From Lycium barbarum (taxonomy: Eukaryota; Streptophyta; Magnoliopsida; Solanales; Solanaceae), in the NCBI RefSeq assembly GCF_019175385.1, contig NC_083341.1, positions 24,746,203 through 24,810,202 on the forward strand: DNA of 64,000 nucleotides. Reading direction: 5' to 3'. Below are positions 44,213 through 57,353 of the stretch, one piece after another (position 1 is the first letter of the stretch; every line of letters begins with the position of its first letter). The translations under genes and the position numbers were made by a program. Under the pieces are notes generated by a model. That model saw only the letters and a program-made list of their open reading frames with translations. It had not been told where the DNA came from and ran no database searches.

Positions 44213-44905
44213 TGTTGGAAATATTAACAATATTAATCAGTAAAACAAGCACAAAGATAGAATTAACTTATCGGATTAACGCTGCGTCGTGGCAAGCCAC
44301 TGCCTTGAAAGCGATTTCGGACCGACTACGGTACAAATCGTTTAGCCCGGTCGTCCCCAAGGTTCCACAACACTTCCAAACACTTGCACTAGTGGCTGGA
44401 AGTTTGGAGTTTGCATAAATACAATTGCCCAGAAATTGAAAGGAAAAGAAGAGAACTTTTAAGAAAAAGAAAAGATGATTTTTCTGTGTCTTATGTTAAC
44501 CACTGACACAACTTATAATAGGATATGCCAAAAGTTGTTACAAAGAGAAGACTTAACGGAGATTAATGAACATTAATAGAATTAATGGAATTAAAGGATC
44601 ATTATTCCATTTGTTACAAAATTCATTTGGTAGAATTAGTGGATCATTATTCCATATGTTACAGAATTCACTTGGAAGGAATGAATATGTACATATTCTT
44701 GTAACGTATTTATATTCTTTGCATTAAACAAAAGCACAAAAGGTAGGATTAATTTCATCAATCTCCCATTAATGCAAAGATAAATAGTAAGAGTATCTAT
44801 ATTCTTTGCATTAAACAAAAGCACAAAAGGTAGGATTAATTTCATCAATCTCTTATTAATGCAAAGATAAATAGTAAGAACAAATTTTGGGCAAAAGGAA
44901 GGAAC
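44213..44905 (-). repeat. Probable LTR of a Ty1/copia element (minus strand)
   Basis: It starts TGTTGGAAATATTAACA (read on plus) and may end GGAACA, giving TG...CA. The first 84 bases recur at 51105-51188. An 81-bp tandem duplication lies inside (44711-44791 and 44798-44878, core TATTCTTTGCATTAAAC). It may be paired with 51105 as the two LTRs of one element whose pol remnant is at 47.8-50.5 kb. Confidence 0.5.
44711..44878. repeat. 81-bp tandem duplication within the LTR
   Basis: The two units, starting TATATTCTTTGCATTAAACA and ending AAATAGTAAG, differ at only one or two positions (CTCCCATTAATG against CTCTTATTAATG). Confidence 0.85.
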
Positions 44906-44920
44906 ATGTACTTAAGTGTA

Positions 44921-47810
44921 TGTGAACACCTAATTTTTGACCAAACCTAAGACGTTACACTATGTGTATATATATGTGTGCGTGTTTTCTTTTAATTCAG
45001 GTCTTAATAAATAAACTAGTAATTTTAGTACTCTTCTTAGTTATATTTTATTTAAATTTTTTAAATTTTTATTAAAGTCTAAAGTTGTAGCTAATATTTT
45101 TCGTCATTATATTTATTAATTAAAAAAAAACGAAAAAAAAGATAAAATCAAAAAGACAAGAAAAAGTGTAGTAGTCAAAAAACAAATCCATGCATTTATT
45201 ACCCTATCTTCCCTTTGAAAAATACTACCCAACCAATCCCTCATTTCCCTCCCTACAGATTTTACACTCCTCTATTTTCCTATTTTCACACTACACATTC
45301 CACACACTTCACTCTTTTCCCTTACTATAAATAGACTTACAAAACACAAACAAGAGCACACAGACAGAGAGCAAGAGAATACACAGAGCTATTGTCCAAA
45401 ACGCCATTTCTCATTTTTAAACTTGTTTACCCCGGTTTTGGATAATCAATTAAAATTGTAGGTGAGGTATAGGATATGTGGTTATATCTTGAACTTATTT
45501 GATAGAGAGAAGAAATATATGAGTATGCTACAAGGAGCAATCGATTATCAATGATTCACTACAGACGCGCGTTTCTACTAGCACATAAGTATTATTTTAT
45601 TTAAGAAATGTACGGATTAAACACAACAAATATGGAACGAATTTGATGTATGAGAGAGAGATTTTATATATATTTTGCTATTACAAGAATTCTTGATAAG
45701 AAGGAGCCAACCCCTTAAGAGGAGGGCAATGCCCCTTATTTATAGTAGTGCCCCATGGGCTTCACACAATATGAATAATAAAATAATAATAAAAAGCTCT
45801 GAGTTGGGTTAGGTTGGATTAGGTGGACCGTACGATCTGACACCCGTACGATTGGCAGTTGAACATAGCAGAATGCCATCGACGCGTGACAACTGCGCAA
45901 CGGATCTCCCGGACCACCGGCCACGATCAAACGGACATACGGCCTCGAACAACCCGGTCATGAAAGAACCGGACCAAATGATGCCCTTCTTTCACTTCGG
46001 TCTAAGCGTTCCCCGGTTCAGAACGGGAGTCTTCATGCACGCTCTTGTCCCTTTCTTCCCTCGGCCTTTGGTCTCACCGGTTTGACACATACCCGGTTTT
46101 TACCGTATACAAAACCACCATAAACAGACTCATCTTTTACATTTTTTTTCCACCATTTTCCTCTATTAATGTTCCATCACTGACACATCATAACAACCAT
46201 CATCATTCAAGCCTGAAAGTAGCGGTAAAGCCAGCTGCCAATACCATATAAACCTCACTGAATCACCCATTAAAACCCAACCAAAAATCTGAATCCGTTT
46301 CATCACTTTGGTCGAGTTCACAGAGGTGCCGTCGTCGGATTTCGAGGTCGAGTTCGCTGTTGAGATTCTTGCGGTCCGATTCTTGATTGTTTACATCGTT
46401 CAAATCTTGTATTTTGCGGGGATTTCTCCATTTAATAGTGAAAAACATCTTGAAAGGTTCACTCCATCACCTATCTCATTACTAGTAGAATTTTTCTTTT
46501 ATTTAAGTTTCTTTCTTATTGTTTAGATATGCTCTTATTTGTTTATTTAGTTTCATGATCGTGGATAATGTTTGGTGATATTTGCTGATTTCTTTTTATT
46601 ATTTTTACATTTACTGGCTTAACATTTGACTAATAATAGCTCATAGTTATTGTAGGATAAAAGATATAGTTGCTCTACTGATATGCATGTGTATATGCAT
46701 GTGTTTGATTTCCATGAAGGTCAATTTTCTTAACTTTTTCTTTGATATCATTTAGTATAATTTTCTTTAGTTAGTTTAATAAGTAGACTATCAAATTAAT
46801 TCTTCCGTGTTGAAATGCCTTTTATGCTTATCTTTGATAGTTATTAGTTAGTTTAGAGCAACATGTTTGTCCGTTTCTTCTATTTTTTTTTTTAATTAGT
46901 TTCTTTAATAAATTTAGAAGGAAATGGGTCCAACACAATTTAATCACCACTGTTTAAGTTAAAATTTGAATTCAGATTGGTGCAAATATATAACCTTTTA
47001 GATCTATTTCACTAAATTTTCCTACGTTTTATTTTAAGAAGTGAACATCATAGTTAAAAGTTGTTTCATAGTATTAAAGGTTGAATAATGGTTATTGGCT
47101 ACATTTTAAAATCTTTTCTATAATATTTGTTAGTTGGTAATTTTTGAGTTAAAAGAAACAGATGCTTGTGTAGATAAAAGTTATTTTTGGGGTTAAGTTT
47201 ACTTGAGAAATAAACATGTAGTAGGACATACCATGCTTACAAGTCAGCATTTTCTTTATGACGATCTTTGCTATTGGATTTGATCATGTTCTGCTTCAGG
47301 TGATAATATTGAGTCGTTTTGCTGTAAAGCTTCCACTTATTTTTGAATAATTTGGACATGTGCAATTAGACTTTGAGCCAAAACAAAGGTTTATGGCCCC
47401 ATTAATTATTTGTGAGATGAGCGATAGGGGGTGCAGATTTATTTCAAACCCCGTTGACGGAAGAAAGAGATCGTTAGCATTTCAAGGCTCGTAAGTACAT
47501 TTTATCCAAGAGTAACCTAAGCCGAATATTAGTCAATAAAAGTGACCGTGCTAGAACCACGGGACTTGGGGGTGCCTCATACCTTCCTCCCGGTCAGCAA
47601 AATTCTTTACCCGTTCTTTTGTTTTTGTCGACCAATAAAAATAGAGTCATTTCCTTTTGATTGGGGATTCATAAGGTGACTTGGAACACCGAACTCAATT
47701 CCAAGTGGCGACTCTGAATAAATAAATAATCTCTTTCAAAACCGTCACTTCAATTGGAAAAACCCTTAAAATCATAAGATCCTTATCCGAGGTGAAAAAG
47801 GGGTGTGACA
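44921..47810 (+). mobile_element. Solo LTR of a Ty3/gypsy element (2890 bp)
   Basis: It begins TGTGAACACCTAATTTTTGA and ends AAAAAGGGGTGTGACA. Flanks GTGTA (44916-44920) and GTGTC (47811-47815) match at four of five bases, a plausible decayed target duplication. A TATA box TATAAATAG lies at 45326-45334, and the conserved stretch CAAGTGGCGACTCTG near 47704 is typical of the LTR end of such elements. No internal coding region lies beside it, so recombination between two LTRs probably removed it. ORFs within it, such as 46308-46526, are not credible genes. Confidence 0.65.
45575..46125 (-). mobile_element. Possible nested LTR, minus strand, inside the gypsy LTR
   Basis: GC-richer than its surroundings. 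On the minus strand it has a start-like TGTATACGGTAAAAACCGGG, several ACCGG/CCGG motifs, a TATA box CTATAAATAAGGGGC (45730-45744) and a T-rich tail. Exact ends and a target duplication could not be found, so it may simply be part of the larger LTR. Confidence 0.35.
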
Positions 47811-50560
47811 GTGTCAATATATTTCGATTTGAATTGACACGTAGTGAAGTAAGGCAACAACTAGTATCCACAAAGTGAAGTACTCTTAAACTGAATGGAT
47901 ATAAGTTGAGACCCCCACAATACATACAATATCCTTCATTTTATGCTAACTCCGCGATACTAACAAAGTGCGTTTATGGTCATGCACACACCTTGGGTCT
48001 TATGAGTGCTCTAGAAAGATGGCCCAAGTCTTTCATAAAAGGCGACCATACTTTTACACTCACGTAAGTGATTCCATTAAGTCTATCTCAAATAGACTAC
48101 CTTAAGGCTATGGAATCATTAAGAGCAGAATAAGCTCAACCTTCTCATATCTCAATAGCACCACCATAATGGGTTATGGAAACATTAAGAGCAAAACTCA
48201 AGTAAATCCATCAAGTGCGTCTCCAACGCACCCCACAACGGGCTATGGATTAAGAGTAAAACTCAACCTTACAAAATACTACCACACACAATAGGGATAG
48301 GATATGTAGTGTATATTGATGGCCTATATGGCCTCATTTGACCACAAACGGGTATCCACCATATTATCTCAATCCACGGGCTTTAGCCCTATCCCCTTCG
48401 ACGTTTCAAGAATTATTCTCTTTGCAATTTTTTTTTATTAAAGGATCCGCCAAATTTCTCTCGGACCTTACAAATTCCAAGCTTCAACAATTTCTTGACA
48501 ACATCGTGTCTAACACAAATGTATCTTTTTCGTTTCCGTTCACACACTACTTTTAGCAATTTCAATTGCCTCCTTTGAGTCATAATATAAAGAATTTGGG
48601 TTAGCTTGTTCCCCACAATGGCACATCTGTCAATGTTGGAGCTAAAGCTCATCATATACAAATAATAACATGTGAGTTTTTCCAAGACTAATATATGCGC
48701 TTGTAACACTTTTTTGTTATTATTTTAAAAGCAATTCTGAAAAATACAAATTACATTTTTCATGATGAATTTTTTTTTCTCATTTCATTAATCCCCACTA
48801 TTTTTGAGAATTTAATAAAATATTATGCTTATGAAAATGTATCACATATTAATAAAGAAGTTTTAGGTAAAAGACAATTTTACCTTTTCATCTCTTAAGT
48901 TTGATAGGTAGAAAAATAATATACATTTTCAACTCACAACAGGGCTAATGAAATTCTACCTTGATATTCGCCGATTCTTCAGCTCTTTATCACCTTGACA
49001 TCCACAAAGAGATGTAATATATATTACCACCTCAACTAACAGTTTTCTTGAAATCAGTCGAGTCCGAATGCACTGGTTCAACCCATTCTGTTTTTCTATA
49101 GTGACAATTTTTAAAGGCCTTTTGTTATGTTTTGCTTCCACACAAACTGAACACTTAGAAAACTCATCAATATATTCATCAAATGAATTAAATTTATTTT
49201 CTAAATCTTTCAATAGAAGCAATATTAACAATAACCTACCCTGCCACAAATCAGTAGGCTCAGTAATATACGCAGAATTGAGAGTTATTTCATTATTAAT
49301 GATCTCTTAAAGTCTATAGAAATTCACAATTTTTAGCTATCAAAAATAAGGTCACCAACCTTAAGATAATATTTAAATGTAAATATCATTTATTTACACG
49401 GTCAAAAATATTGTATAGCAACTTTCAAGTGTATATATGATCCTCACAAGTTAAATAATTCATATCATTTCACTACTTGAAATTAAACTCCACATGATCT
49501 TACAGGCAACATATATATATTTACGTTAAAAAAAAATATGATGAGATCGCAAATCATCACAAGCATATGATATACGTTAGTCCAACACTTAGAATACATT
49601 TTAAGATCATCAAAAAATTGATATCTACCTTAATCACTTATATCACTAGTTTTTACAAGAATCACAAGGGTAGATTCATAAATAAATAAGAGCGGATTTG
49701 TAAGAAAATAGAACCCGATTTTTGTCACTTTCTTTTCTTGCACTTTGAAATTGTCTTTGTCTTTCCATTGAAATATGACAATTTCCATTCCCAACGAAGA
49801 TTATTATTGTCTCGGGTTCGTGACCGTTCAAATCGCAAATAGCTAACCTCTTTGCCCGTCATTTCTGTTAATATTATAATGAGCATGCCTCCAAAAGTTA
49901 TTTGACGAAGATAACTGCACAACTTATCATACTCAAATAAAACCTTCACTCCTCTTTTTTTTCTTTTCCCAATATGAGTTTAAGAAGAACTTTCTCTTTT
50001 CAAGAACTTGAGTAGTTCTTGAATCACCAACATTAATAAATCATTCTTCTTCTTCAACTTGGGTGACACAAAATAAACTTTGTTAGCACAAATTTGCTTA
50101 GCAACACAAGAGCCTAACACTCAATCTCTTACATTAGCCACAAGATTTACTTAATAAATGACCATAATAATTATGTATATTATCCGCTTCGACAAAATTA
50201 TTTTACTTATCGGGATTATCATTTCTTCGAATCTTTTTCTACATTAAAGGATACGGTGACTTCTTTTGCCCCAGACAAAATAATATAGCTATTAGCAGTG
50301 GAGATGCACTCTTGACATACAAGCAAAAATAAAAACAAAATTCTAACGAAGTGTGAAAATTAATTACTGAAAGTAATTTATACTTTTTAGATATCCTCAC
50401 GTATCTAATGTCATAATGAAAAGTCATTTATCGTCTCAGTCACCAATCCATCAGACTCATGTATCAACTCTATTTTTTCCCATGTAAACTATACCATGAT
50501 CCATTCACATTAGAGCCAAACTCAAAATCTAGCACGGAGCTTGTGAACTAGGAGCAACTT
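47811..50560 (-). pseudogene. Ty1/copia gag-pol remnant, minus strand, heavily decayed
   Basis: Read on the minus strand from right to left: a protease-like piece near 50080-49900 (FINVGDSRTTQVLEKRKVLL, GKEKKGVKVLFEYDK), a GAG-pre-integrase piece near 49250-49000 (MWQGRL, FSKCSVCVEAKHNKRPLKIV), and an RNase H piece near 48660-48330 (CAATTG-flanked DSKEAIEIAK equivalent, then VRSERNLADPLIKK and RAKARGLR in another frame). Reverse transcriptase is missing, and stops and frameshifts are many. The 3' part (48330-47811) is non-coding. Known: the order protease, integrase, RT, RNase H defines copia elements. Confidence 0.65.
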
Positions 50561-50650
50561 TTATTATTATTTTTCCACAAAAGAATCACAATTTACCATA
50601 ACAACGAAAGTGAAAACTTAGTATTTGGCATCTATCCTTGCAGCCCTGCG

Positions 50651-50653
<3 letters not shown>

Positions 50654-50745
<92 letters not shown>
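50654..50745. repeat. (AT)n microsatellite, about 92 bp
   Basis: Perfect TA/AT dinucleotide run. Confidence 0.95.
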
Positions 50746-50747
<2 letters not shown>

Positions 50748-51104
50748 CTATGTCATTTTTCCCCCAATCTCCACTATTTCTAAAATTGAATAAAGTTTTA
50801 TTAACTTATGGGGAAGTTAAAATACAATAGACTCATAAATATGTTATAAGGAAACGCCAAAAATCACCCAACCAAGAGACGAAAATAATTTCAAATGAAC
50901 ATGAATAATTTCTCTTTCCGTTGGGATCCACTTCAAATTAAGACACTATCACAAGGAATTCAATCCAATACGTTTTTTTTCATGACTACATTCTTAGAGA
51001 GGAAATAAAAATATTTTATCTTTCATTACCGAAATATGTATAAAATTATTTTACCTCGACATATGATACTGATTCATATTGTATAAAATAAGTCACTTTC
51101 AAAT

Positions 51105-51188
51105 TGTTGGAAATATTAACAATATTAATCAGTAAAACAAGCACAAGGATAGAATCAACTTATCGGATTAACGCTGCGTCGTGGCAAG
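51105..51188 (-). repeat. Second copy of the copia LTR edge (84 bp)
   Basis: Matches 44213-44296 almost perfectly (TGTTGGAAATATTAACA to CGCTGCGTCGTGGCAAG) in the same orientation, then stops where a different TG-starting sequence begins. The flanks differ from those of the first copy. Confidence 0.75.
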
Positions 51189-52046
<858 letters not shown>

Positions 52047-53851
52047 TCTATATCAATATATATAATAAAGCTAGGAATAACCAATCCTATGTGGCACCTC
52101 TCTATGACCTCCATTGACATTTATCTTTTTTCTCAATTTTTCGACCTTTTCCTCTTCATTTCTCTATTTTACTCAATAAATTAAAATATTAAAGATTTCA
52201 TCCATCCACCCATAATAAAGACTGACTCACCATTTAATAGCATTATATTTGCCATCACTTCCCTTATAATTATTGTGATTACTTTGTATTAAATTTATTA
52301 ATTAAAAGCAATGAAACTTTCCTCATTCTACCCATTCAATCTATATGTTATATTATTATATTATTATATTATCTATTTATTTATTATGTAATAAAGTTAG
52401 ACATAAATAAGGTGATGTGATACCTTTCTATGATCGCTATTTATATTTATCTATTTTTCTAATTTTTTGAATTGTATCCTTATTTTATGTTTAAAGAAAT
52501 CTTCAGAAATTAGGTACTCTTTAATTTTTCTCTTTCCTCATTATTATTACTACTATTTATGTCTGTTTCAAGACATAAATAGTACTTCCCTCTTTGTGCC
52601 TTCTTTATCTTTCGTTTTTTCATTTAACATTTTTTGTTTGAGGTTGTTCTTTTCATCTTCCTCTATTTAAGTTTTTATAGAAAGTAATTATATTGATTAG
52701 CTCTATTTGGAGCACTAGGAAATAAACTGACGGAAGCTTTTAATAATAATAAAACTCATTAATTATTTGGAAGGAGTTATAGAAATGAAGAGTTGTGATT
52801 TGTGAGATGGATGTGGTCTATATAATGACTTATGGGGGAAGGAGAGGAAACAAGCATGGGAGCACGAAAATTTCTAGGATGGTACAACAAATTTAAAGGT
52901 GATCATCAAAGAATTAACAACTTATTTGTTGTAATATGATTATCTCAATCTATTTATCTATTTCATCTTTTTTTGGTCATTTTTATTTCATTGTTACTCA
53001 ACCTCTCTCCTTCCCCTATAATTTTTATTTATTGAACAATATTCAAGTATTTAAGTATCTATATATGTGGACTAGATAAGCATTTTTCATATATAAAAAT
53101 GAAAAATTTCAAGTCCTGTAAAAGGGGAAAAATCTGAAGAGGCGTGTCACATTTATAATACCTCTTAATTCTCTCTAAAGAATTACTTTAGCTTTCGGCT
53201 TAGATTTACACACATACAATCGGAAAAAATGAAGAGATCTGCCCCATTATAATCATCTTGACGCTTCAACAACAAAAGAAAAAGAAGAAAAGAATAAACA
53301 CTTCCTAAGTAATTGTTTAAGAGCAAAGGTATCAAAATATTTAAAAGGAATTTTTACTTTAGTCCGACTGATCTTATCGATCGATTTGATATAGCTATAA
53401 ATTGATCGCTACAATGAAATATTAGTTTGTGATACTTCTATACATGGAGTATTCCAATAGTTTTCACAATCAAGGCTTAAGATTGTATACTTCTCTCAAC
53501 AGTCCATGTGAATGCTGATTAATTAATAATGTTGTAGGCTTTTTACAAAATTTATCAATTAAAAAAAATCTCATTGTTGTGTAGGCTTTTTACAAAATTT
53601 GTCAATTAAAAAAGATCTCATTGTTCTTAATCTTATATGGTTGCAATAGATATGATAGTTCTGTTTTAAGTCGTGGTGAAAGATTTCATTTTGAGTTATA
53701 CACATCGAATATAAGAATTTTTTACGTTATCAAATTACCCAACTGATATTTATAGATAAACCTTCTTAAATATTAATACTGAATTTTATCCTCTTAAAAA
53801 TAGAAACAAAATTACATTCATAACCGCGCGAAGCGCGGAAATATTCTCTAG
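52047..53851 (+). mobile_element. Non-autonomous Helitron 1 (about 1.8 kb)
   Basis: The 5' end TCTATATCAATATATATAAT follows an A, and the 3' end is a short GC palindrome CCGCGCGAAGCGCGG (53824-53838), a 9-base spacer and CTAG, followed by T. TC at the start, a hairpin about 10 bases before CTRR, insertion between A and T, and no TIR or target duplication are the Helitron marks. A second internal copy of the 5' region begins near 52385 (AATAAAGTTAGACATAAATA). A 48-bp tandem duplication lies at about 53530-53622. No Rep or helicase sequence is present. Confidence 0.72.
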
Positions 53852-55901
53852 TATATAATAAAGCTGGGCAATAAGAGAGTGATGTGGCACCTCTCTTAGG
53901 CCAGGATTAATATTTATCTTTTTTCTCAATTTTTTGAGATTTCCCCCCTTCTTTTGGTCTGAAAATTCTGCAAAAACTATTAAAAATACCTTATTCATCT
54001 CTCCCCTCATTATTACTACTACAATTAATTACTTTTCCTTAAGTTCTTCCTTCCTTCTATACAAAGCCGTTTTCTTCTTCCTATTATAGAGTGATTTTAT
54101 TCTCAATTAGTCTCATTTAATTTCTTCCCAAAAATCACATCCCACAATCTCTTAATTACACCTCCACCCAATACTCCACGTCCCCCAAATTTTGTTTTCT
54201 CTCATTTTTTTTCCTTTTTTATTGTTTTCATACATTTACTATATTTAACGTCCACATATATATTTTTATTGCATTAATAAGGTCCAATCTACCATTTTCC
54301 CCTAATTAAGTCATATCAGCCGTTTGTTTTCTTTTGCTTTCTCTAATAAAGTGATCATTTGTAACTTTTTTTTTTTAATTTTTAATGAATAGAACATAAG
54401 AATTTGTCTACTATTTAAGTTGGAAAGAAGAAGATTGCAGCAATCTTTCAGTTCCAGTTTGTTCATCCTATTAAATTATTGCATGATGGAGTAGTATTAT
54501 GTTCTTTTGTTCTTCCAACGATTTGAGGGAGTACTATCAAGTATTTATTTTCTCTGCTAGATTTTTTTACATTATCGTTTTGTTTTTAATATTAGTTTGA
54601 TTTGTTTTATTATTGATCTATCAGTTAAATTTTTGTGCTTTTGCGAATTTTACATTGTTGTATTTTTTTCGTTTCACTACTCCAGCAAAAGTCTATGAAT
54701 TACGATTTAATTAAATATGTTTCGATTTCTTCTACCATTTATCGAAAATAATCTCATGTACCAATTATTTTTTTCTTATTTTTGTTCGTTTTTAGGATGA
54801 AGACCTCAAGGAGCTTCGTTGTCTTGCGGAGAATCAACTACAGGAGTAAAAAAATTTGAATGACAGAAGAGACAAGGCAGTTCTTGATGTAATGTTGTAA
54901 TCACAAAAAAGTTACAAAAGAAATTCCTAATCTGTTGTATTCTTTGTAATTTATGTACAAAAGCTGAAGAAGAATTTTATCTTTAAGATATCCGATTCCC
55001 TATCTTTACTTTTCTTAATTATTTTCTAAATATCCAAAGATAGGAGTCAACGGAGAAAATAACGAAGAAGGAAGACAAAATGTGGAGTTGTAGAAATGAA
55101 AGGCGGTAAAATTTGCTTATTTCTACCCCTTAAATTGTAGTAGTTATTCTTTTTTCGAAAAACTTCATCACTCTTTGAACAACTACAATCATTTTATTTA
55201 CACTTACGCCTTTTAATTTGATAGTACGTACATTTTGCTGAAATAAGCTATTCTATTGTATGCATATGCGTAAGAAATTTAATCTATTCTATCTCGAGTA
55301 AATTTATAACGGTAGCACTTGCATATAAAAGAATTTGATATTTTTCTGAAAAATGAGCATGTGCGGAATTAAGAAGGAAAAATGAAACACAGTTAGAAAA
55401 AAAGAAAGGAAAGGATAGTAATAAATATAGAAGAAATTCTTACGATTTAATTCAGTGAATTTGGGTTATATTTATTCGATTTTGATTTTATTTTTCCTTT
55501 TGATTCTTCTTTTATTGTTGTTATTAGTTTAGAATGAAAAATAGAGAAAATTATAAAAGTAAGTGTCAGAAATGAATTACACCAAAATGTTAAAGTTGAT
55601 CAGTCTAAGATCTGAAGTCTAAAATAGTTTTTAAGTAAGCAAATGTTTATAAAATTACTTATGCGTAATACTTTTTCATTTATCTATTCTTAAAAGATCT
55701 GCTAATGAAAACCCAGTTCATCTAAGTCTACTTCTAATAAAAGATATCATAGCTTTTATTTGATATGATATTAATTATTGTATGCATATACATAAAAAAT
55801 TTAATCTATTCTATCTCGAGTAAATTTATAATGATATCAATTATATCCCTTATATATTAGTGTTGTGGTTGTACTGCGCGAAGCGCGAGCTACTACACTA
55901 G
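53852..55901 (+). mobile_element. Non-autonomous Helitron 2 (about 2.05 kb), head to tail with Helitron 1
   Basis: Its 5' region (TATATAATAAAGCTGGGCAA ... GATGTGGCACCTCTC ... TTATCTTTTTTCTCAATTTTT) is homologous to that of Helitron 1. The 3' end has CTGCGCGAAGCGCGAG, a short spacer and CTAG at 55898-55901 followed by T. The 5' border could be TC at 53845-53848, overlapping the CTAG of Helitron 1. The inside has an exon-like fragment at 54796-54849 and T-rich spacer. Confidence 0.7.
54796..54849 (+). other. Exon-like fragment inside Helitron 2
   Basis: After a good splice acceptor (TTGTTCGTTTTTAG) an open run of 17 codons reads DEDLKELRCLAENQLQE and stops with TAA, followed by a T-rich, 3'-UTR-like sequence with TTGTAA motifs. 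Codon content is clearly unlike the surrounding AT-rich DNA. It could be the last exon of a captured host gene. The donor is not recognised. Confidence 0.4.
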
Positions 55902-56599
55902 TAGTATTATAAAATATATCAAGTTTCATGACTATCCAACAAAAGGAAAAATTACTCCATGCTAGAGTTAATACTGATAATGGAAATATTCATGTCCATT
56001 AAATAAGAAAATAGAAAGAAATACTCAAGAAGAATAATTTCCCCTACTTAATTAAGATCAGGAACTAGAGTAATTCCAGTCTTGAAAAATTATTTTGAAC
56101 TAAAAAGAAAATTACTCTCTAGAATGATTCAAAAGCCAAGTGCTTCACTTTTCCTCCAGAATTTGACAACATTCTATAGCCATAAGGTGACTTCGTCATA
56201 ACCGTTCTGCTTGTTGCTAACGGTTTTGGTATGACAACATTTTATGACTTCTCGTAACCATTTTGCTTGTTGGTAATGGTTTTGGCATGACAACATGTTA
56301 TGAATTCTTGGTTTTGTTGTAGAATGTCTTCCGTATTCTTTCTATGACACTCTTGCTCTTTTTTTCCCGCTTTGTTGTGTTTTTTTGTGATATCTTACTT
56401 GACCCTGTACTAATTCTTTCCTGCAATATTTTTTAAAAAATATGGAAAAATAATGATAATTGTTTTTGTAAGAATAATTATATATTTATAATCCAACAAA
56501 ATATACTTTTCAAATTCTCCCACACTTAAACCTTTGTTCGTCCCGAGGAAAGAAAAACAAGAGATAATAAATTTTAATATATATATATATATATGTAGA

Positions 56600-56631
<32 letters not shown>

Positions 56632-57353
56632 TATTGCACATTCATAAACAACCAAAATTCGAAGACTACACCTGATACTCTAAATTCTTCAGATCTTTTA
56701 AGAATTTGCTTTGTTTATACCTTCACTTTTACTCTGTAAACGTCACTGCTAAAAAATCCTTGATTTAAGAAAAATATCGAGAACATTGCTTGTTTCAAGA
56801 GAAGTTCAATAAACTATAGGCTTGCCTTTCTTGTCAATCTCCACTCATGTAGATCAATGCTGACTTTAGAATCTTTTAGGACTTTTATTGGCTTGTAATG
56901 TTAGGCTGAGGGCTGGTATGATATAAGGATATTTTAAAGTGACTTTTCTTTTTCCTGTCTTTTATAAATGCAAAGGATGACTTTATACAAGACTCGGTAT
57001 TGCTCATAAGAGATGATCATGAGGGTTTTAATTAATAACCCTCTTTTTATTGCAAATACTAGGAATATATATCTCCCCTTATTTTGTTTTTGTTTTCTTT
57101 CATGCAGTACTGTCTAAGAGGTAGACATGTATTTCATCAACAAATATGATTTGTCGTCCTTTTAAGCACATAGCCAGGAAAAAGGATAATGGGCATAAAT
57201 ATGTGTTTTTTTTTTTTTGGGGTAAGAAAAGAAAAGGTAAAGAGGCTCAAAATTTGGACACTAGGGATAATTTTCATTTGGTGGGATTAATAGAAGTAAT
57301 TTTTACTTTGCATAACTTACTATGTTACATATTTATGGAACATAACTATACTT
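55902..57353. other. Spacer with local repeats
   Basis: No gene is visible. Near 56160-56310 a unit of about 65-70 bases (GACAACATTYTAT ... TTGCTTGTTGSTAAYGGTTTTGGYATGACAACAT) is repeated two to three times. A (TA)n/(GA)n tract is at about 56578-56632. The rest is AT-rich. Confidence 0.5.
56596..56632. repeat. (GA)n microsatellite
   Basis: GA dinucleotide run following a (TA)n stretch. Confidence 0.9.

Noticed and set aside
46308..46526. 72-residue hydrophobic ORF
   Set aside because: It lies inside the LTR at 44921-47810 and has T-rich composition rather than a recognisable protein.
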